Source of the DNA: Acanthamoeba lenticulata | Taxonomy: Eukaryota; Discosea; Longamoebia; Acanthamoebidae | DNA: 64,000 bases | Assembly: GCA_002179805.1 (NCBI GenBank) | Contig: NAVB01000925.1 | Span: forward strand, 35,740-99,739 | Reading direction: 5' to 3' | Shown: in pieces, positions 11,716-26,861 of the stretch | How positions within the stretch are numbered: position 1 is the stretch's first letter | How the letters are laid out: each line of letters opens with the position of its first letter | Made by a program: the position numbers and the translations under genes | The notes under the pieces: model-generated | What the model was told of the DNA's origin: nothing | The model's database searches: none | What the model saw: only the letters and a program-made list of their open reading frames with translations

Positions 11716-12243
11716 ATGAAGAGCGTGATCGTCGTAACCAGATCCCAGCCATAACTGGCCAGACAAGATGAATATAATAAAGGCAACCACGACGAGGCAC
11801 GAGCAGAGTGCATCAATCCGGCCCACCTGACCACATGCCCAATCCAGGCGGTGCCCTTCCGCGGTGCCCCTCACTTCTCTCTCTTTGCCCCAGCTCACCT
11901 CATCCTACGACCTTCCTCCTCGCGAACCTGACACCGTGGCGCCTGAGCTCGACTACAAGGACATGATCCGCATCCTGAGCCGCCCAGAGGCCATCAACGG
12001 TCGCCAGTACGTCTTTTTCTCTTCTTCTCAAGACAACGACCTTCTTGCTCGATCTCGTGCGTGCAGCAGCTCATAGCTGCTGTGTGTCTCCTGTGGGACG
12101 CCTCCAAGTCGCCGTGGTTGACTACAGGACCAGCCGCGGTCCACCAGCTCTGGTACGACGATGTGGAGAGCCTCACCCTCAAGTGCGAGCTCGCCAAGTC
12201 TGCGCCTAGGCGCGGTACGCTCCGGCCTCAGAGTAAAAAGTAA
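11716..12243 (+). CDS. Hypothetical small protein, at least two clear exons
   Basis: I do not recognise this protein. Two segments have strongly coding, GC3-rich codon use. The first, at 11896-12010, contains YDLPPREPDTVAPELDYKDM. The second, at about 12070-12243, contains AAVCLLWDASKSPWLTTGPA and ends in a TAA at 12241. A short first exon from ATG 11716 (MKSVIV) can join the first segment in phase through an intron ending in a polypyrimidine-CAG at 11895. The junction between the two main exons is weak: the best frame-preserving donor is GTCTTT after the Tyr codon near 12010. The gene is transcribed away from the pseudokinase gene. The product would be about 100-110 residues, soluble, without a signal peptide. 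Confidence 0.35.
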
Positions 12244-12575
12244 ACAACAAAAACAAAAATGACCAAAAAACAAAACAACAATCGTGGGCATGTGGGACGC
12301 GATGCGCTGGATATTCCAACATGACGCAGGCGCAGCAGATGTGGAGCACCTTCCTCCACTGAGCCTTACCGACTAGGCCAAAAGGAATACTTACTTCCTC
12401 GGCTGCTTTTGCTAGGCCGAAAGGATTCTCCTGTTTGTAAACTCCTGCTGGCCTGAAAAAGGAAAGCTGCACTGCGATGTTTGCACAGGGGACGGACATT
12501 GAGGAAGAATTCTCCAAGCTGCAGCGTGGAGACCGGGCTTTTCCTGCCACTGTGCGAGCATTGAATCAAAACGAC
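12244..12575. other. Intergenic region upstream of the ATG27-like gene
   Basis: About 330 bases of mixed composition follow the unknown gene, beginning with an A-rich stretch (12241-12280). An in-frame ATG at 12477 lies upstream of the chosen start. Using it would bury the signal peptide behind 33 polar residues, so this part is more likely 5' UTR. No other gene is visible. Confidence 0.45.
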
Positions 12576-13597
12576 ATGCAGCAGCGGCGCATACTGGCCT
12601 TGCTGGTGTTGTTGGTGGCCTGTGTACTTGGCCGTGTAGCGGCGTTTTCAGTGTGCAGCTACACAGACGGCGCCACAGGCCAGTTCTACGACCTTACCCC
12701 CTTGGCAGAGGCCTTTTCAAAGAACCCAGCCCAGGCTCCGCCAGGTATGCCTCTTGCTTCTTGGTTCCTCCAACACGTGCCTGGGCAGGAGTTAAGCAGT
12801 CCGTCCTTTTATGTTGGACTGCACTAGACTCGATGGGCTACCTCTACTTCTTGTCACCCTGTAAGCCCACGGTGAACGAAAAATGCATACTCAGCGACAT
12901 GGGCATGTGCCAAGTGTCCGGAACCGGATCTCCTTATTCGCTGGGCACCTTCAGCGGTTCCAAGATCATGGCCTGTATGTCCAAGTTACTTTCTCATCTA
13001 GAGCCCAGCTAACCTCAAACATGCCCAGTGCCATCCGGCAGGGAAGGGGTGCGCGTGACCTACCCACTTGTCCTGGAGCGATCAGCCCAGGTGGACTACA
13101 TCTGCAACAAGAGCGCGGGCCAGGGTTCGCTCATTGGCGTCAAGATCCCTAGTGCTCCACCACCGCCGTACCAATTTGAGTTTGAGTGGGTCACCTCCTA
13201 CGCCTGCCCAGGCAAGTCCGGCGGAGGAGGGAACAGCAAGTCCAGTGCAGACATCGGCCTGGCTGGTGGGTGGATCTTTGTCATTTGGTATGCACCCACT
13301 TACCTTGCGTCAAGGACCGCACGCTCATCAACCACGACACAGTCTTGCAAGTGTGAGTGTTGTGTACTTGGGCGTTGGCGTGGCTGTGCAGAGATTCTAC
13401 TTCAAAAAGCAAGGCCTGGAGATGATACCCAACAGCTCCCTGTGGCTCAGCCTGCCCGGACTTGTGAAGGTAGGACGATCTACAGGACAACTGTGCAAAC
13501 ACTTTACATTGATAAGCTTTGCCTTGTGCAGGACGGCCACATTTTTGTTTACATGAAGGCTAAGGGGCTGGTGCGGAGGGACTACGAGGGAGTGTGA
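12576..13597 (+). CDS. ATG27 / cation-dependent mannose-6-phosphate-receptor-like membrane protein
   Basis: The chosen ATG gives a textbook signal peptide (MQQRRILALLVLLVACVLGR, then AAFSVCSYTDG). A luminal Cys-containing MRH/ATG27-type domain follows, with FYDLTPLAEAF at its start, then GYLYFLSPCKP, CQVSGTGSPYSLGTFSG and VRVTYPLVLE. A Gly/Ser-rich stretch leads to one transmembrane helix (about GLAGGWIFVICLASVSVVYL) and a short tail ending RRDYEGV. Introns follow PAQAPP, KIMAC and WIFVI, and a last one follows LPGLVK; phases agree. The family includes yeast Atg27, mannose-6-phosphate receptors and Dictyostelium relatives, which cycle between Golgi, endosomes and membranes. Sugar-binding residues cannot be judged by eye, so sorting receptor and ATG27 remain alternatives. 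Confidence 0.75.
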
Positions 13598-13708
13598 GAG
13601 TGCTTGAGTTATCTTGGCAACAAGGAAATCAACGATGATGACTGAGGCAAAACCAGGTTTTGCCAGCCTCTTGCTGATGGACCAATCGCACCTGAGTCCC
13701 GTCGTTCG

Positions 13709-13930
13709 TGCTCGAGGAATGTCACTTGAAATTGCATGTTGGAACAGCGCAACAGCCATGCACTCGGTGAGCTGCTGGATGACAAAGGTCGAGTAGAGCT
13801 CGAAGGGCAGGTGGACAAGCGTCCAGACGACCAGCACCACGAACGCGATTTCATTCTAGGGTCCGAGCCCCAGCCACAGGGTCGACACGCGCACAGCTGC
13901 TCGCACACGCGGCCTTGCCGCCCCCTGCAG
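13709..13930 (-). pseudogene. Relic of a STE24/ZMPSTE24 CAAX protease
   Basis: A minus-strand frame reads STLWLGLGP, then an in-frame TAG (13856-13858), then NEIAFVVLVVWTLVHLPFEL and YSTFVIQQ. This matches the second membrane helix region of STE24 proteases, where a GPE-x-EI motif, a hydrophobic helix and an LPxxLYxTFVIEE segment occur in this order. Codon use in the piece is typical of real exons here. The similarity stops after TFVIQQ, and no HExxH zinc motif is present nearby. The fragment lies between the 3' end of the ATG27-like gene and the SQS1 gene. A decayed or truncated duplicate is the simplest reading. The TAG could instead be the end of an intron (CCCTAG), in which case this is one exon of a gene I cannot complete. 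Confidence 0.4.
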
Positions 13931-14409
13931 TAGTGCCGCTTCCTTCAGCCTTAATCGCAAGTGAGGCCTCTGGCGAACCTGCCCTCAAGAGGCAGCGATC
14001 GGGCTGTCAACGATGTAATGCAAGCTCCCTTTTGCCATGGTACTTTTCTGCGGGCTCCAAGGTTAAAAAATGCTCAACGTTCTCCCTCTTGTTCCCTCTT
14101 GTTCTCAAACGTTGCATCATTTAGCATTTTTTGGTATACTTTTCTTTGCTCTTTTCCTTCACGCAAACCAGGAAATCTGGAGGAAAGAAAAAGGCGGGAA
14201 CTGCAGCGAAGGCAGTTGGTCTGCGAAGAGAGAAGAAGGAAGAAGGTGAGAAGACTTGTCAGAAAATCGAGGTGGTGGTTGGTCGGGAGGTCGCACACAA
14301 CACTTCCGCAACTTTTTGACGTTCGGAGACAGCGGCCACGCGCATCTGGTGTTCTGAAACTCATCTTTCCGCTCAGCGCATCGCACTACCTACACACTCA
14401 AGCGGCGCT
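13931..14409. other. Intergenic region upstream of the SQS1-like gene
   Basis: About 480 bases with patches of A/T-rich and purine-rich sequence (14080-14260). Short open frames occur on both strands but their codon use is not coding-like. It should hold the promoter and 5' UTR of the SQS1-like gene. I see no defined site. Confidence 0.45.
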
Positions 14410-17400
14410 ATGAAGAGGGGACACTTTGGCAAGAGCCCCAAGGGCAAGGGAAGCTATCATCATAAGCCCAGCGGCGACACAAAGCGCAGGAAGAGCGGAG
14501 GCAGAGGAGGACCGGGTGCATCGCCTGTGGGCGATGGTGTGCAGCCAAGGCGGAACCGCAGTCGATCGAGCGGCTTCCAAGAGTTTGGGAACTTCCTCTG
14601 GACCTTTGACGCCGCCACCAACCACTGGGTGGCTAAAGAGGCTGATCACGATGATGCCCCAGCCCCAGCCCCTGCTTCGTCATACGCAGTAGTAGACAGC
14701 CGAGGTAGCGGCCACTCCAAGGCCGCGCTCAAGGAGCTGAATGAGTTTGGCCGCGAGTTCGCGGCGCCCCACAAGGGCAAAAAGGGAAGAACCAACAGCA
14801 TCAACAACGGCCGTAAGCAAAAGGGCGGCAGCAAGGCCAAGCCTCACTTGATCGAAGATGAAGACAGCGAGGAGATTGATGCCGACTGCGCGTTCATCGG
14901 CTTCCGCAGTGACCGGACGTCGTCGGACAAGATGTCCCCCGCCAGCAGTGCAGGAGGAAGCTTCATGATGCGATTCGTCAAGGGCGAGACGATGCACGAT
15001 TCACGACGCGAGAAGACTATTGACGACGAGGATCCTGCCGACGGCGCGCCCGTCGTCAAGGCCGAGCTGAAGGTGGAGATCAAGGCTCAGACCCAGGTCG
15101 GAGTCGACGCCGAAGTCAAGATGCAGGTTCAGCAGCAGTCGGAAGCGGTCCCCGACGAGGAGCGCAGCCGCGCCCGGCCGACGCGGTGGCAAAGCGAGCC
15201 AGCCATGCCCAAGTTCGCGCCCATCGTGTCGCCCTCGCGCGCCTTGGGAGGTATGCCGGCCACGCCACAGCACCACCAGTCACCCTTCAGCGGACGCGGC
15301 CGAGGCCGCGGTGGCGCTATGGTCTCGCCGGGCAGCGGCGGTCGCGGCCGAGGTCGCGGCATGAGCCCCAACTCGCCCACGGCGCCAGTCGACTTCCACT
15401 GGGCCTATACGGACCCGACGGCCGCGCTCGAGGCCGAGGCCGACATCTCTGTCGCCGCCACCAACGGCAGCAACACAGAGGTCACGCTCATGGTCAAGCA
15501 AGAGCAGCCGCAGCACCACCACGCGGGCGATCATCCCGGGGTGAGCGTCGTCAGTCTCGTGGCCACCGTCGACGGTGGCTCTACGACAGCCACGATCAGC
15601 GCCTCTTCGTCGAACCCGACGAGCGCCATGAAGGCGACAAAGAAGAAGGAGAAGAAGTGGAAGGAGCGGCAACAGAAGAAGAACCGCCAGCGGAGCGGCA
15701 TCGAGCCCGTCGAGTCGGACGAGGCGCTCTTCACCACGCGTGACCTCATGCGGGCCCGCATGCGTGCCGCCGCTGTCGGCCTCCCGTCAGGTGCGCGCGC
15801 GCAGAGCTCAGAGGACGACGAGGTCAACGCCGAAGCCGACGAGGCCTTCCTCTTTGGCCGCGGAGGCCGCGAGACCCGCAAAGGTACGCGCCCAGCAGCC
15901 CAACACGGTTCCTCCTCGCGCCAGGCTCAAAAGGCTCACGCTCGCTTGGTTCGGGACTGGGGCGCACAGGCATGAAGAAGAAGCAGCAGAAGAAGCTGCT
16001 CAAGCAGCAGAAGAAGAACAGCAAGAAGAACAACAAGAAGGGAACGGTGTTTGCCATGGACGATGACGACAGCGAGGACGAGGATGAGCTGCTGCTCGAC
16101 GACGAGCTCGTCCGGGACTACCTCCTCAACACCGATCTCTCCGACCTGAACCTGAACGTGCGCGTCGACGCTTACTTCCCCCCTCTGCTCGCGCGTTTCC
16201 TCGTCGAGGGCCTCAGCTGACCCGCTGGCCTTGGTGTGGCCTCAATGCAGGAGGCGGAGATGGAGGAGCACCTCCTCCTTCACATTGTGTCGCAGCTCAA
16301 CGATTACCACCTTTCTGATCAGGATGAGGAGGAGGATGAAGACGATGACGATGACGAGGAGGAGGAGGACGAGGATGAGGACGACGGCGAGGAGGATGAG
16401 GGTGATGAAGACGCTGAAGATGATGACGACGACGACGAGGATGAGGATGATGATGACGAAGATGAGGATGATGATGAAGACGATGATGATGAAGAGGATG
16501 ACGATGAAGATGAGAGCGACGAAGATGTTTACGTCAGCCGCCGTCGGGCGCCACAGACTACCGCCCAGTCCAAGCGCAAGCCCACTCCGCTCGGCCTCCC
16601 GGCCTGGGATGAGACAGAGACCGGTACGGCCACACACGGCGCACCCTTCTTGGTTCCTTTTGACCGGGCTCACCACGACATCTCCGTCTTCCGCCTACGT
16701 GTACAGCTGTGGTCAGGGCCGCCGCCGAGAAGCAATTCGACGCGGTGCTCAGCGCAGACTTTATCTCGCTGCACACCGACCGGCCTCCAAGTACGCGCTT
16801 GCGCCCCCCAGTGGGTATGGGTGGATGATGGTGGTCATCGATCGTAATCATCATCGGTATGATGATGGTGATGATGAAGATGAGCCAGCCATGTTGTTGT
16901 TGTTGTTGGCGATGATCCAACAATGCCGCAGCCGGGGCGCATGTGGTCCTGCTTTCCCTTTAAAGGCCGCCTCTGATGACCTTGCCTCGTCCCACTCTGC
17001 CGGTAGTGGAGGAGGCAAGCGAGGAGGCGTGAGCGGCCGAAGCCCCGCGCGTGCGCGCCACAACAAACAAACCAATATATTAGCGGAGCACACATCTCAG
17101 AATGTGCAACGCCATGACCCCGCCCTTCGCGCACGCGCCAAGCACACGCGCATGTGCCGGCCGAGGCTGCCGTCCCGCCACGCCCAGGCCGCCTCCAATC
17201 CCTCACCCCGCACGCGCACGCACACACACAGGCTTCCAGCAGCGGCTGCGAGGCCCGGCCCGCGGAGGCAGCGCCAGCTGGTCGTCGTCGGCCCGCGACG
17301 AGGCGCGCCAGCGGCCGCCCAAGGGCTACTCCCCGGGCAAGCAGCACTATCAGCAGCAACAACAGCAGCAGCAGCGCCGGGGCCGCAGCAAGTCGGGCGG

Positions 17401-18445
17401 GCGCGGCAAGAAGGGCCGGTGGGCCAACGACGAGGACGAGTTTGACGAGGAGGCCATCACCGACGAGGAGGTGCGACTCGAGTCCATTCTCGTTCTCCTT
17501 TTGAGAGTCCCTCGTCGTTGGCTCACCTGCGTTTGTGGGAGCAGGAGCTGCCCTACATCGACCGGACACGGCTCAAGGGCAAGCCCCGCGCGCCGAACGG
17601 CATGATCACCGTCCACTCCATCAACGAGACCATCCGCAACTTCATCGCCAACGAGGACAAGGAATGGTGCGTGTGTGGTGATGAACCAACAAACAACCAT
17701 CAAAGCAGTCGATTGCGCTGCTGCTTGCTGCTGCTGGTCCTCAGCGCTAACGCAGCCAGCGCGGCGCAGGCTGGAGCTCCCGCCGATGAACAAGAAGCAG
17801 CGCGTGATGGTCCACCAACTCTCCGAGCTCTACCACCTCAAGAGCAAGAGCTATGGCTCTGGTACGTACACCAGCGTGCATCCTCACCCCCCTGAGGCGG
17901 TCGGCTTGGGCCTGCGCAGCTCACGCGTCGATCGCACAAACACGCAAACGCACAGGCCGGCTCCGCTTCCCGATGCTGGTCAAGACCATCTACACGTGCT
18001 ACCCGCAGCCAAACGAGCTGCTGACGTTCCTCAACCACGCGGCCAAGATCAAGGCCACCCAAGCGGCGCCGCCTAAGCCCAAGCTCACCAAGGAGGAGTC
18101 CAAGCGCCTGCGGAAGCTCAAGCACACGCGGAAGCACGAACGCGTGACCGGCACCGTCGTGTTGACCAAGCGCATGATGGACGGCCAGGTGGTGGGCGAG
18201 GGCGCCGACCCGCTGGGCCAGGAGACCATCGGCGCGCGTCTCCTGCAGTCCATGGGCTGGACCGGAGGCGGTCTCGTCGGTACGCGTCCACCTCTCCCTC
18301 AGCAAGGGGATGAAGGTGATGAGAAAGGAAGGGATGATGCTGATGCCATCCTCCGCCGCGCGGACACACAGGCACCAACGGAGAAGGCATTGCGGAACCG
18401 CTCGTGGCCATCGTCAAGAACAACCGCAAGGGCCTCGGCTTCTAA
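14410..18445 (+). CDS. SQS1/PFA1-like protein with R3H and G-patch domains
   Basis: The start MKRGHFGKSPKGKGSYHHKP opens a basic, low-complexity N-terminus with RGRGRG stretches (15290-15365). A DDELVRDYLLNTDLSDLNL segment follows near 16090-16160. A very acidic exon (16236-16600) has a near-uninterrupted Asp/Glu run. After a long intron come an Arg/Gly/Gln-rich segment and an R3H domain spread over exons (about 17590-18030; ITVHSINETIRNFIANEDKE, then RVMVHQLSELYHLKSKSYGS). The C-terminal G-patch (18200-18442) has GARLLQSMGWTGGGLVG and ends NNRKGLGF followed by TAA. R3H followed by a C-terminal G-patch is the SQS1 layout. In yeast, Sqs1 activates the helicase Prp43 in splicing and ribosome assembly. 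A nuclear RNA-helicase cofactor role is inferred from this. Confidence 0.75.
16317..16520 (+). repeat. GAT/GAG/GAC coding repeat (Asp/Glu tract)
   Basis: Irregular trinucleotide repeats encode about 65 residues that are almost all Asp or Glu inside the SQS1-like gene. The tract begins after NDYHLSDQ and ends before ESDEDVYVSRR. Confidence 0.9.
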
Positions 18446-18735
18446 CAACAAACAAGCCACTCTCCCCCTCTGGGGCGATGAGCTTGTTGTTGCGTGTAAA
18501 GAAGGACAAGAAGGAAACAAAAAAACACGACTCGCGTTGCGATCGCTGAATTCTGGTCCGTGGAGGGAGCGCCTGCTTTATCGCTTTCTTCCCTTGTCGT
18601 CCTCCTGAATTTCGTCTGGTGGTCGGTCGTCTCGTTGAAGGTGACAAGTAGAAGGAGCGAGAGGCCGCTGGCGTGCGCCCATCACTCTTTGCATGGTTCA
18701 CTAGGACGTGCTCACGCACATCGACACCAGGAGGA

Positions 18736-19822
18736 ATGGCCCATACGCTGTTGTGGCGCAACGTCAAATGCGTTGTGGTAGGGGACGGCAACGTTGGCAA
18801 GACCTGCATGCTCATCTCCTACACAACCAACGCCTTCCCTTGTATGTTCTCCTCTCTTTGCCAGCGATGGTGGGTGATTTTGTAGCTAACAGCTGCTGTG
18901 GTGATGCAGCGGTGTACATTCCAACTATATTCGACAACTACAGGTAAGAGTCTTTCACATTGTCCCTGCTCTACATATTGCTATTCAGCTGACACTTTAT
19001 GGCAGCGCCAACGTAATGGTGGATGGCCAAGTGGTCTACCTCGGGCTGTGGGACACCGCAGGCCAAGAAGAATACGATCGTCTCCGACCCCTTGTACACC
19101 TCTCCACATCACACACTTCCTTCCCCTCCATGACCCACTCGAGTGAGGCCTGCAGAGTTACCCCCAGACCGACGTGTTCTTGCTATGCTTCTCGATCGTG
19201 TCGCCACCAAGCTTTGAGGTGCTTCCACCCCCACCCACACCGGTCCCAAAGCTCCCAAGCCAACGACCAACGGCTCCTTTCACAGAACGTGCGCTCGAGG
19301 TGGAATCCCGAGGTCGTGCACCATTGTCCCGGCGTGCCACGGTTTGTCGTGGGTCTCAAGAAAGACCTCCGCTCGTACGTGCTGGCCTAGCACGCTGTGG
19401 AGATATCTATTTGCAGCCACGCGCTCAAGCTCTTGTTGTGTTTGTGCAGGGATGAAGAGGTGACGAAGCGATTAGCAGACAAGGGCCTGGAGCCCATCAC
19501 GCAAGCCGAGGGCGAGGCCCTGGCGAAGGAGATCGGTGCAGCAGGCTATTTCGAGTGCTCGGCCCTCACCCAGGAAGGACTCCAGGTTGATCCCTCCCCC
19601 TCCCCCTCCCCCAACTGCCCTTCCTGCCCATCGAACGATGGTGGCTTAAGCCGAACACCACCCCAGGACGTCTTCACCGAGGCCATTCGAGCAGTGCTCC
19701 ATCCACCCGGGCCGCAGCAGGTGGCACGCACCAAAAGCCGCCGGCGGACCATCGAAGACAAGCTGCGCAAGGCGGCTCGGAGGGTATCCCGCCGAGCGCA
19801 GAAGGCGTGCGTCTTGAGTTGA
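18736..19822 (+). CDS. Rho/Rac-family small GTPase
   Basis: The chain starts [20 protein letters not shown]. It has the P-loop GDGNVGKT, effector loop PTIFDNY, G3 [16 protein letters not shown]4-like VGLKKDL, G5-like CSAL, a polybasic tail and a C-terminal CVLS CAAX box. Six or seven exons join in phase; one intron falls between FP and [11 protein letters not shown]. The family cycles between GTP and GDP at membranes and controls actin and kinase targets; the CAAX box predicts prenylation. Two oddities are visible: Asn replaces the usual Ala in GDGAVGKT, and G4 reads LKKD where Rac/Rho have TKxD, so guanine specificity may be altered. The tail after the last helix is longer than in Rac (about 30 residues). 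Confidence 0.88.
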
Positions 19823-19881
19823 GCTCAGGACCTAGGGACAGAGCAATGCATAGAAAGCAGCTGGTTTTTATCGTACGGAAC

Positions 19882-24134
<4,253 letters not shown>

Positions 24135-24242
24135 ACCGCACGAATAGAGTTAACGATTTCGGGATCAAATTACAAACGATGCTGCACAGTTTGGCGCCAA
24201 AACCAAATTGTCGACAGCTTCCGCAAGAGAGGTGATCCGGCC

Positions 24243-25540
24243 CTAGGCGTACAGTGAAACGACGGAGTAGCGCTTGCGCTTCATGTTGAAAATGACGATG
24301 TCTTTCGTCTGTTGAAGCCCGTCGGTATCTTTCGACTTTTGTTGCGCGACCATGTCCTTCTGAAGCTTTTGTGGCGTGAGGTAAGTGGAAGATGTAGTTG
24401 GTGGCAGTGTCGAGAGGGTGACGATGTTCGACGTTGGCGGCGTAGGGGTGTAGATCGCGGATCGCCAGAGCGAGGAAGGCACGCGATGCAGCTTTGTCGA
24501 TGAGTAATAGTCGCCAAGCAGCTTGAAAAACGCGCCTTCATAGGTAACGAAGATGTGAGTGCGCTCGTTGGCTACTCGGGCTGCAAGAGGGAGGAGAATA
24601 CCTTCGCTCCGATGTCGCTCGGTGTAGGCGAGCAGCAAAACTGTGTTGAAGCCGCTAAGGGCGACTATAGTCTCAAGGAGTGGTGCGAATAATCTGAAGA
24701 TGCGCGATGCCGCTTCGTTAGAAGCAGCAAAGCAATGACGGCTGCTAAATGTTGGTACCGTTCATCGAACACAACCTCGGCAGCCACGATGTAGTCGTAG
24801 GTTTCCTTGACTTGGTCCAAGTTAACCCCCCTGGTAGAGCTCATGTCAACATCAAGTTCGACGCGATGAGAGGCAGGAAACTGATACCACTCCAGCTCTT
24901 GCACGACGAGATTCTCGTCCTCCTCCAGTTGGTTGAGTTGGAGGTTCTCGCGGATACGCGGCAGCATCACGGCCCTCTCCGTAATGACCACCTTTGTCTC
25001 GGCGCCAAAGTGCTTTTTCAGCGCCATCGAGGTCAACCCACAGCCCGCTCCCAGCTCCAGTATCTTGCGCTGCATCGATAGAAGGACGTCAACCACTTTT
25101 GAAAGCGCACATGAAGTGATTAGCAGAAGCCCACCTTGTGCATGTCTTTGTGGGTGAAGCTTCTCATTATGTAGTCACTCAAGTGTTTGCTGCCCGCCCA
25201 AACGTGCGACCCCATCGCCAGACCTACGCGGTACAAAAGTCGGCTAACGTTCACGGACAACGGAAAGAGGAGAAGCGACCAGGTACCAGCAGTTTCCTTG
25301 ATGACGACGCTAAGTGTCGAATTGAATTGAAACGTTTTCTGCGCACGGGCGGAAATCTTCTTGTAAGAGGTCGTCGGCCGGAGCAAAGTGTTAGTGACGT
25401 ACCATGTCATCTCGACTTGAGGTGCGCTTCATCCTCTCCAAGTAGAGAGATTTTAGTTGGAGGTTTACATCAGAAATCTGCACTGATGGATCCACCTCGC
25501 CAATCACCCGGTTTCTCAAGCCTTCACCATTGGTCTCCAT
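24243..25540 (-). CDS. METTL21-like lysine methyltransferase
   Basis: From METNGEGLRNRVIGEVDPSV the protein leads to a SAM-binding core: a GSHVWAGSKHLSDYI entry helix, motif I KILELGAGCGLTSMALKKHF, ITERAVMLPRIRENLQLNQL, and post-motif DYIVAAEVVFDER. An intron splits the Arg codon after VFDE, after which the chain continues LFAPLLETIVALSGFNTVLL and LAYTERH. This is the layout of METTL21/METTL22 seven-beta-strand enzymes that methylate Lys in chaperones and other proteins. The substrate cannot be told. The C-terminal 110 residues include a Thr/Pro-rich stretch not typical of the family. The 223 bases upstream are shared with the divergent sterol-isomerase gene. Confidence 0.8.
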
Positions 25541-25763
25541 TATGGTTCAATCTGTGATGCGCTTGGGGACAGTGGGGACATAAAATACAAGCCTACGGAC
25601 AACTGCCGACTGTGCGTTCTGCTGATTCCTGTTTCCTACGCGTGAAGTACTTTCCCAGCGTGTGCGTCTTTTGGGCTGGTTGAGTTTTTTAAAACGCTTT
25701 GAAACGCATTTCGGAAACAGGGTGTTGTTCTTCGGACCAGTCTTCGTAAGAAACTAATCTGCC
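25541..25763. promoter_or_regulatory. Shared divergent promoter region (METTL21-like / EBP-like)
   Basis: 223 bases separate two divergent start codons, so both promoters must lie here or in the 5' exons. The interval is A/T-richer than the flanks. No specific element is recognised. Confidence 0.4.
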
Positions 25764-26777
25764 ATGGATACACAAGGAGTGATTGACTTGACTTCAGTGC
25801 TCTACGACGTAGATCCAGTGGTGTGGGTGCCACTGGGCCTTTTGATCGTGGTGCTCACCGCTTCACTGCCCAAAGCACGCCGCTTGTCGCTGAGGGATTC
25901 CCTTGTGGCGTTTTGGTACCTCTTCAACGGCATCATCATTCATATTTTCCTTGATGGGTACGTACGTAGTTGTTACTTTGTTTGGTCATTTACACTGTCC
26001 TGCCCATCAGTGCACTGACTTGCTCTTCCTTTAGTTTGGTTGGTTTTGCCAGGCGCGTCCCCTTCCTTTACGCGCTCTATTGCACCCTTGACAAGTGCGT
26101 CGACCTTCTCTTTCTGCTCAGTTGGTTAAGGGGAGCAAATGCAAAGAGAGAGGGGGGGAGGGCACTGCACGCGAGCTGACATGAGGTCACGTAGGCGTTA
26201 CGAGAAGGCTGAGTCGGCGGTCATGATGATCTCCATCACTGAGCTGCTCATTATGGGACCGCTCTGCATCTTCCTCTACTATGGTTACCACCGCCAGAGG
26301 CCTTGGAGGGCTCCGCTGGAGATTGCGGTACTCCTTCCGCGCCAGAGCGTTGATGGTGCGCCTAGCCCGACCCGACACTCATGGTGTATGGTGCTCTGAC
26401 AGGTGTGCGCCATTCAAATCTTTGGCACCATCGTCTTCACGGGCTCTGAGATCTGGGAGGGCTTCCCCAACATTCCTACGGACTTCGAGATGACCTTTGA
26501 GCAGGACAAGGTATCCTTGGCTCCCTTTACAACATTTGGAGAAACGATAAGGATCTGACACTACACTGTGCCTCCACAGGTTATCTTCTTCTGGGTGTTC
26601 TTTGTGTTTGCCAACATTCTGTGGATCGTCCTTCCGCTCGCCCTACTGCTGTCGGCCTTCCAGGAGGTCACCGCTGCCGTGAGGCGGGCGACCCCTGTCA
26701 GCAGCAGCTCGAAGAAGACCGTCAAGACCGAGGCCAAGAAGTCCGCCAAGAAGGCCTCCTCGAAGAAGGCCGATTGA
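25764..26777 (+). CDS. EBP/EXPERA-family sterol isomerase-like membrane protein
   Basis: The protein opens MDTQGVIDLTSVLYDVDPVV and has four to five hydrophobic helices. Family marks are FWYLFNGIIIHIFLDG (human EBP has H-x3-E here), RRYEKAESAVMMISITELLI then MGPLCIFLYYG, CAIQIFGTIVFTGSEIWEGF and VIFFWVFFVFANILWIVLPL. The C-terminus is Lys-rich and ends KKASSKKAD, an ER-retrieval-like tail as in EBP. EBP moves the sterol double bond from delta-8 to delta-7 in the ER, and Acanthamoeba makes ergosterol-type sterols, so the role fits. Two acidic residues that matter in human EBP (E80, E122, from memory) appear as Asp and Ser here. A TMEM97-like role is therefore an alternative. Confidence 0.7.
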
Positions 26778-26861
26778 TCCTTTTGTGAGTCGACAGAAAA
26801 AACGTGTCGTTGCTCCTGCTCTTCGGCCAGGACAACTAGTTTGCCGGTTTCCCAAGAGAGA

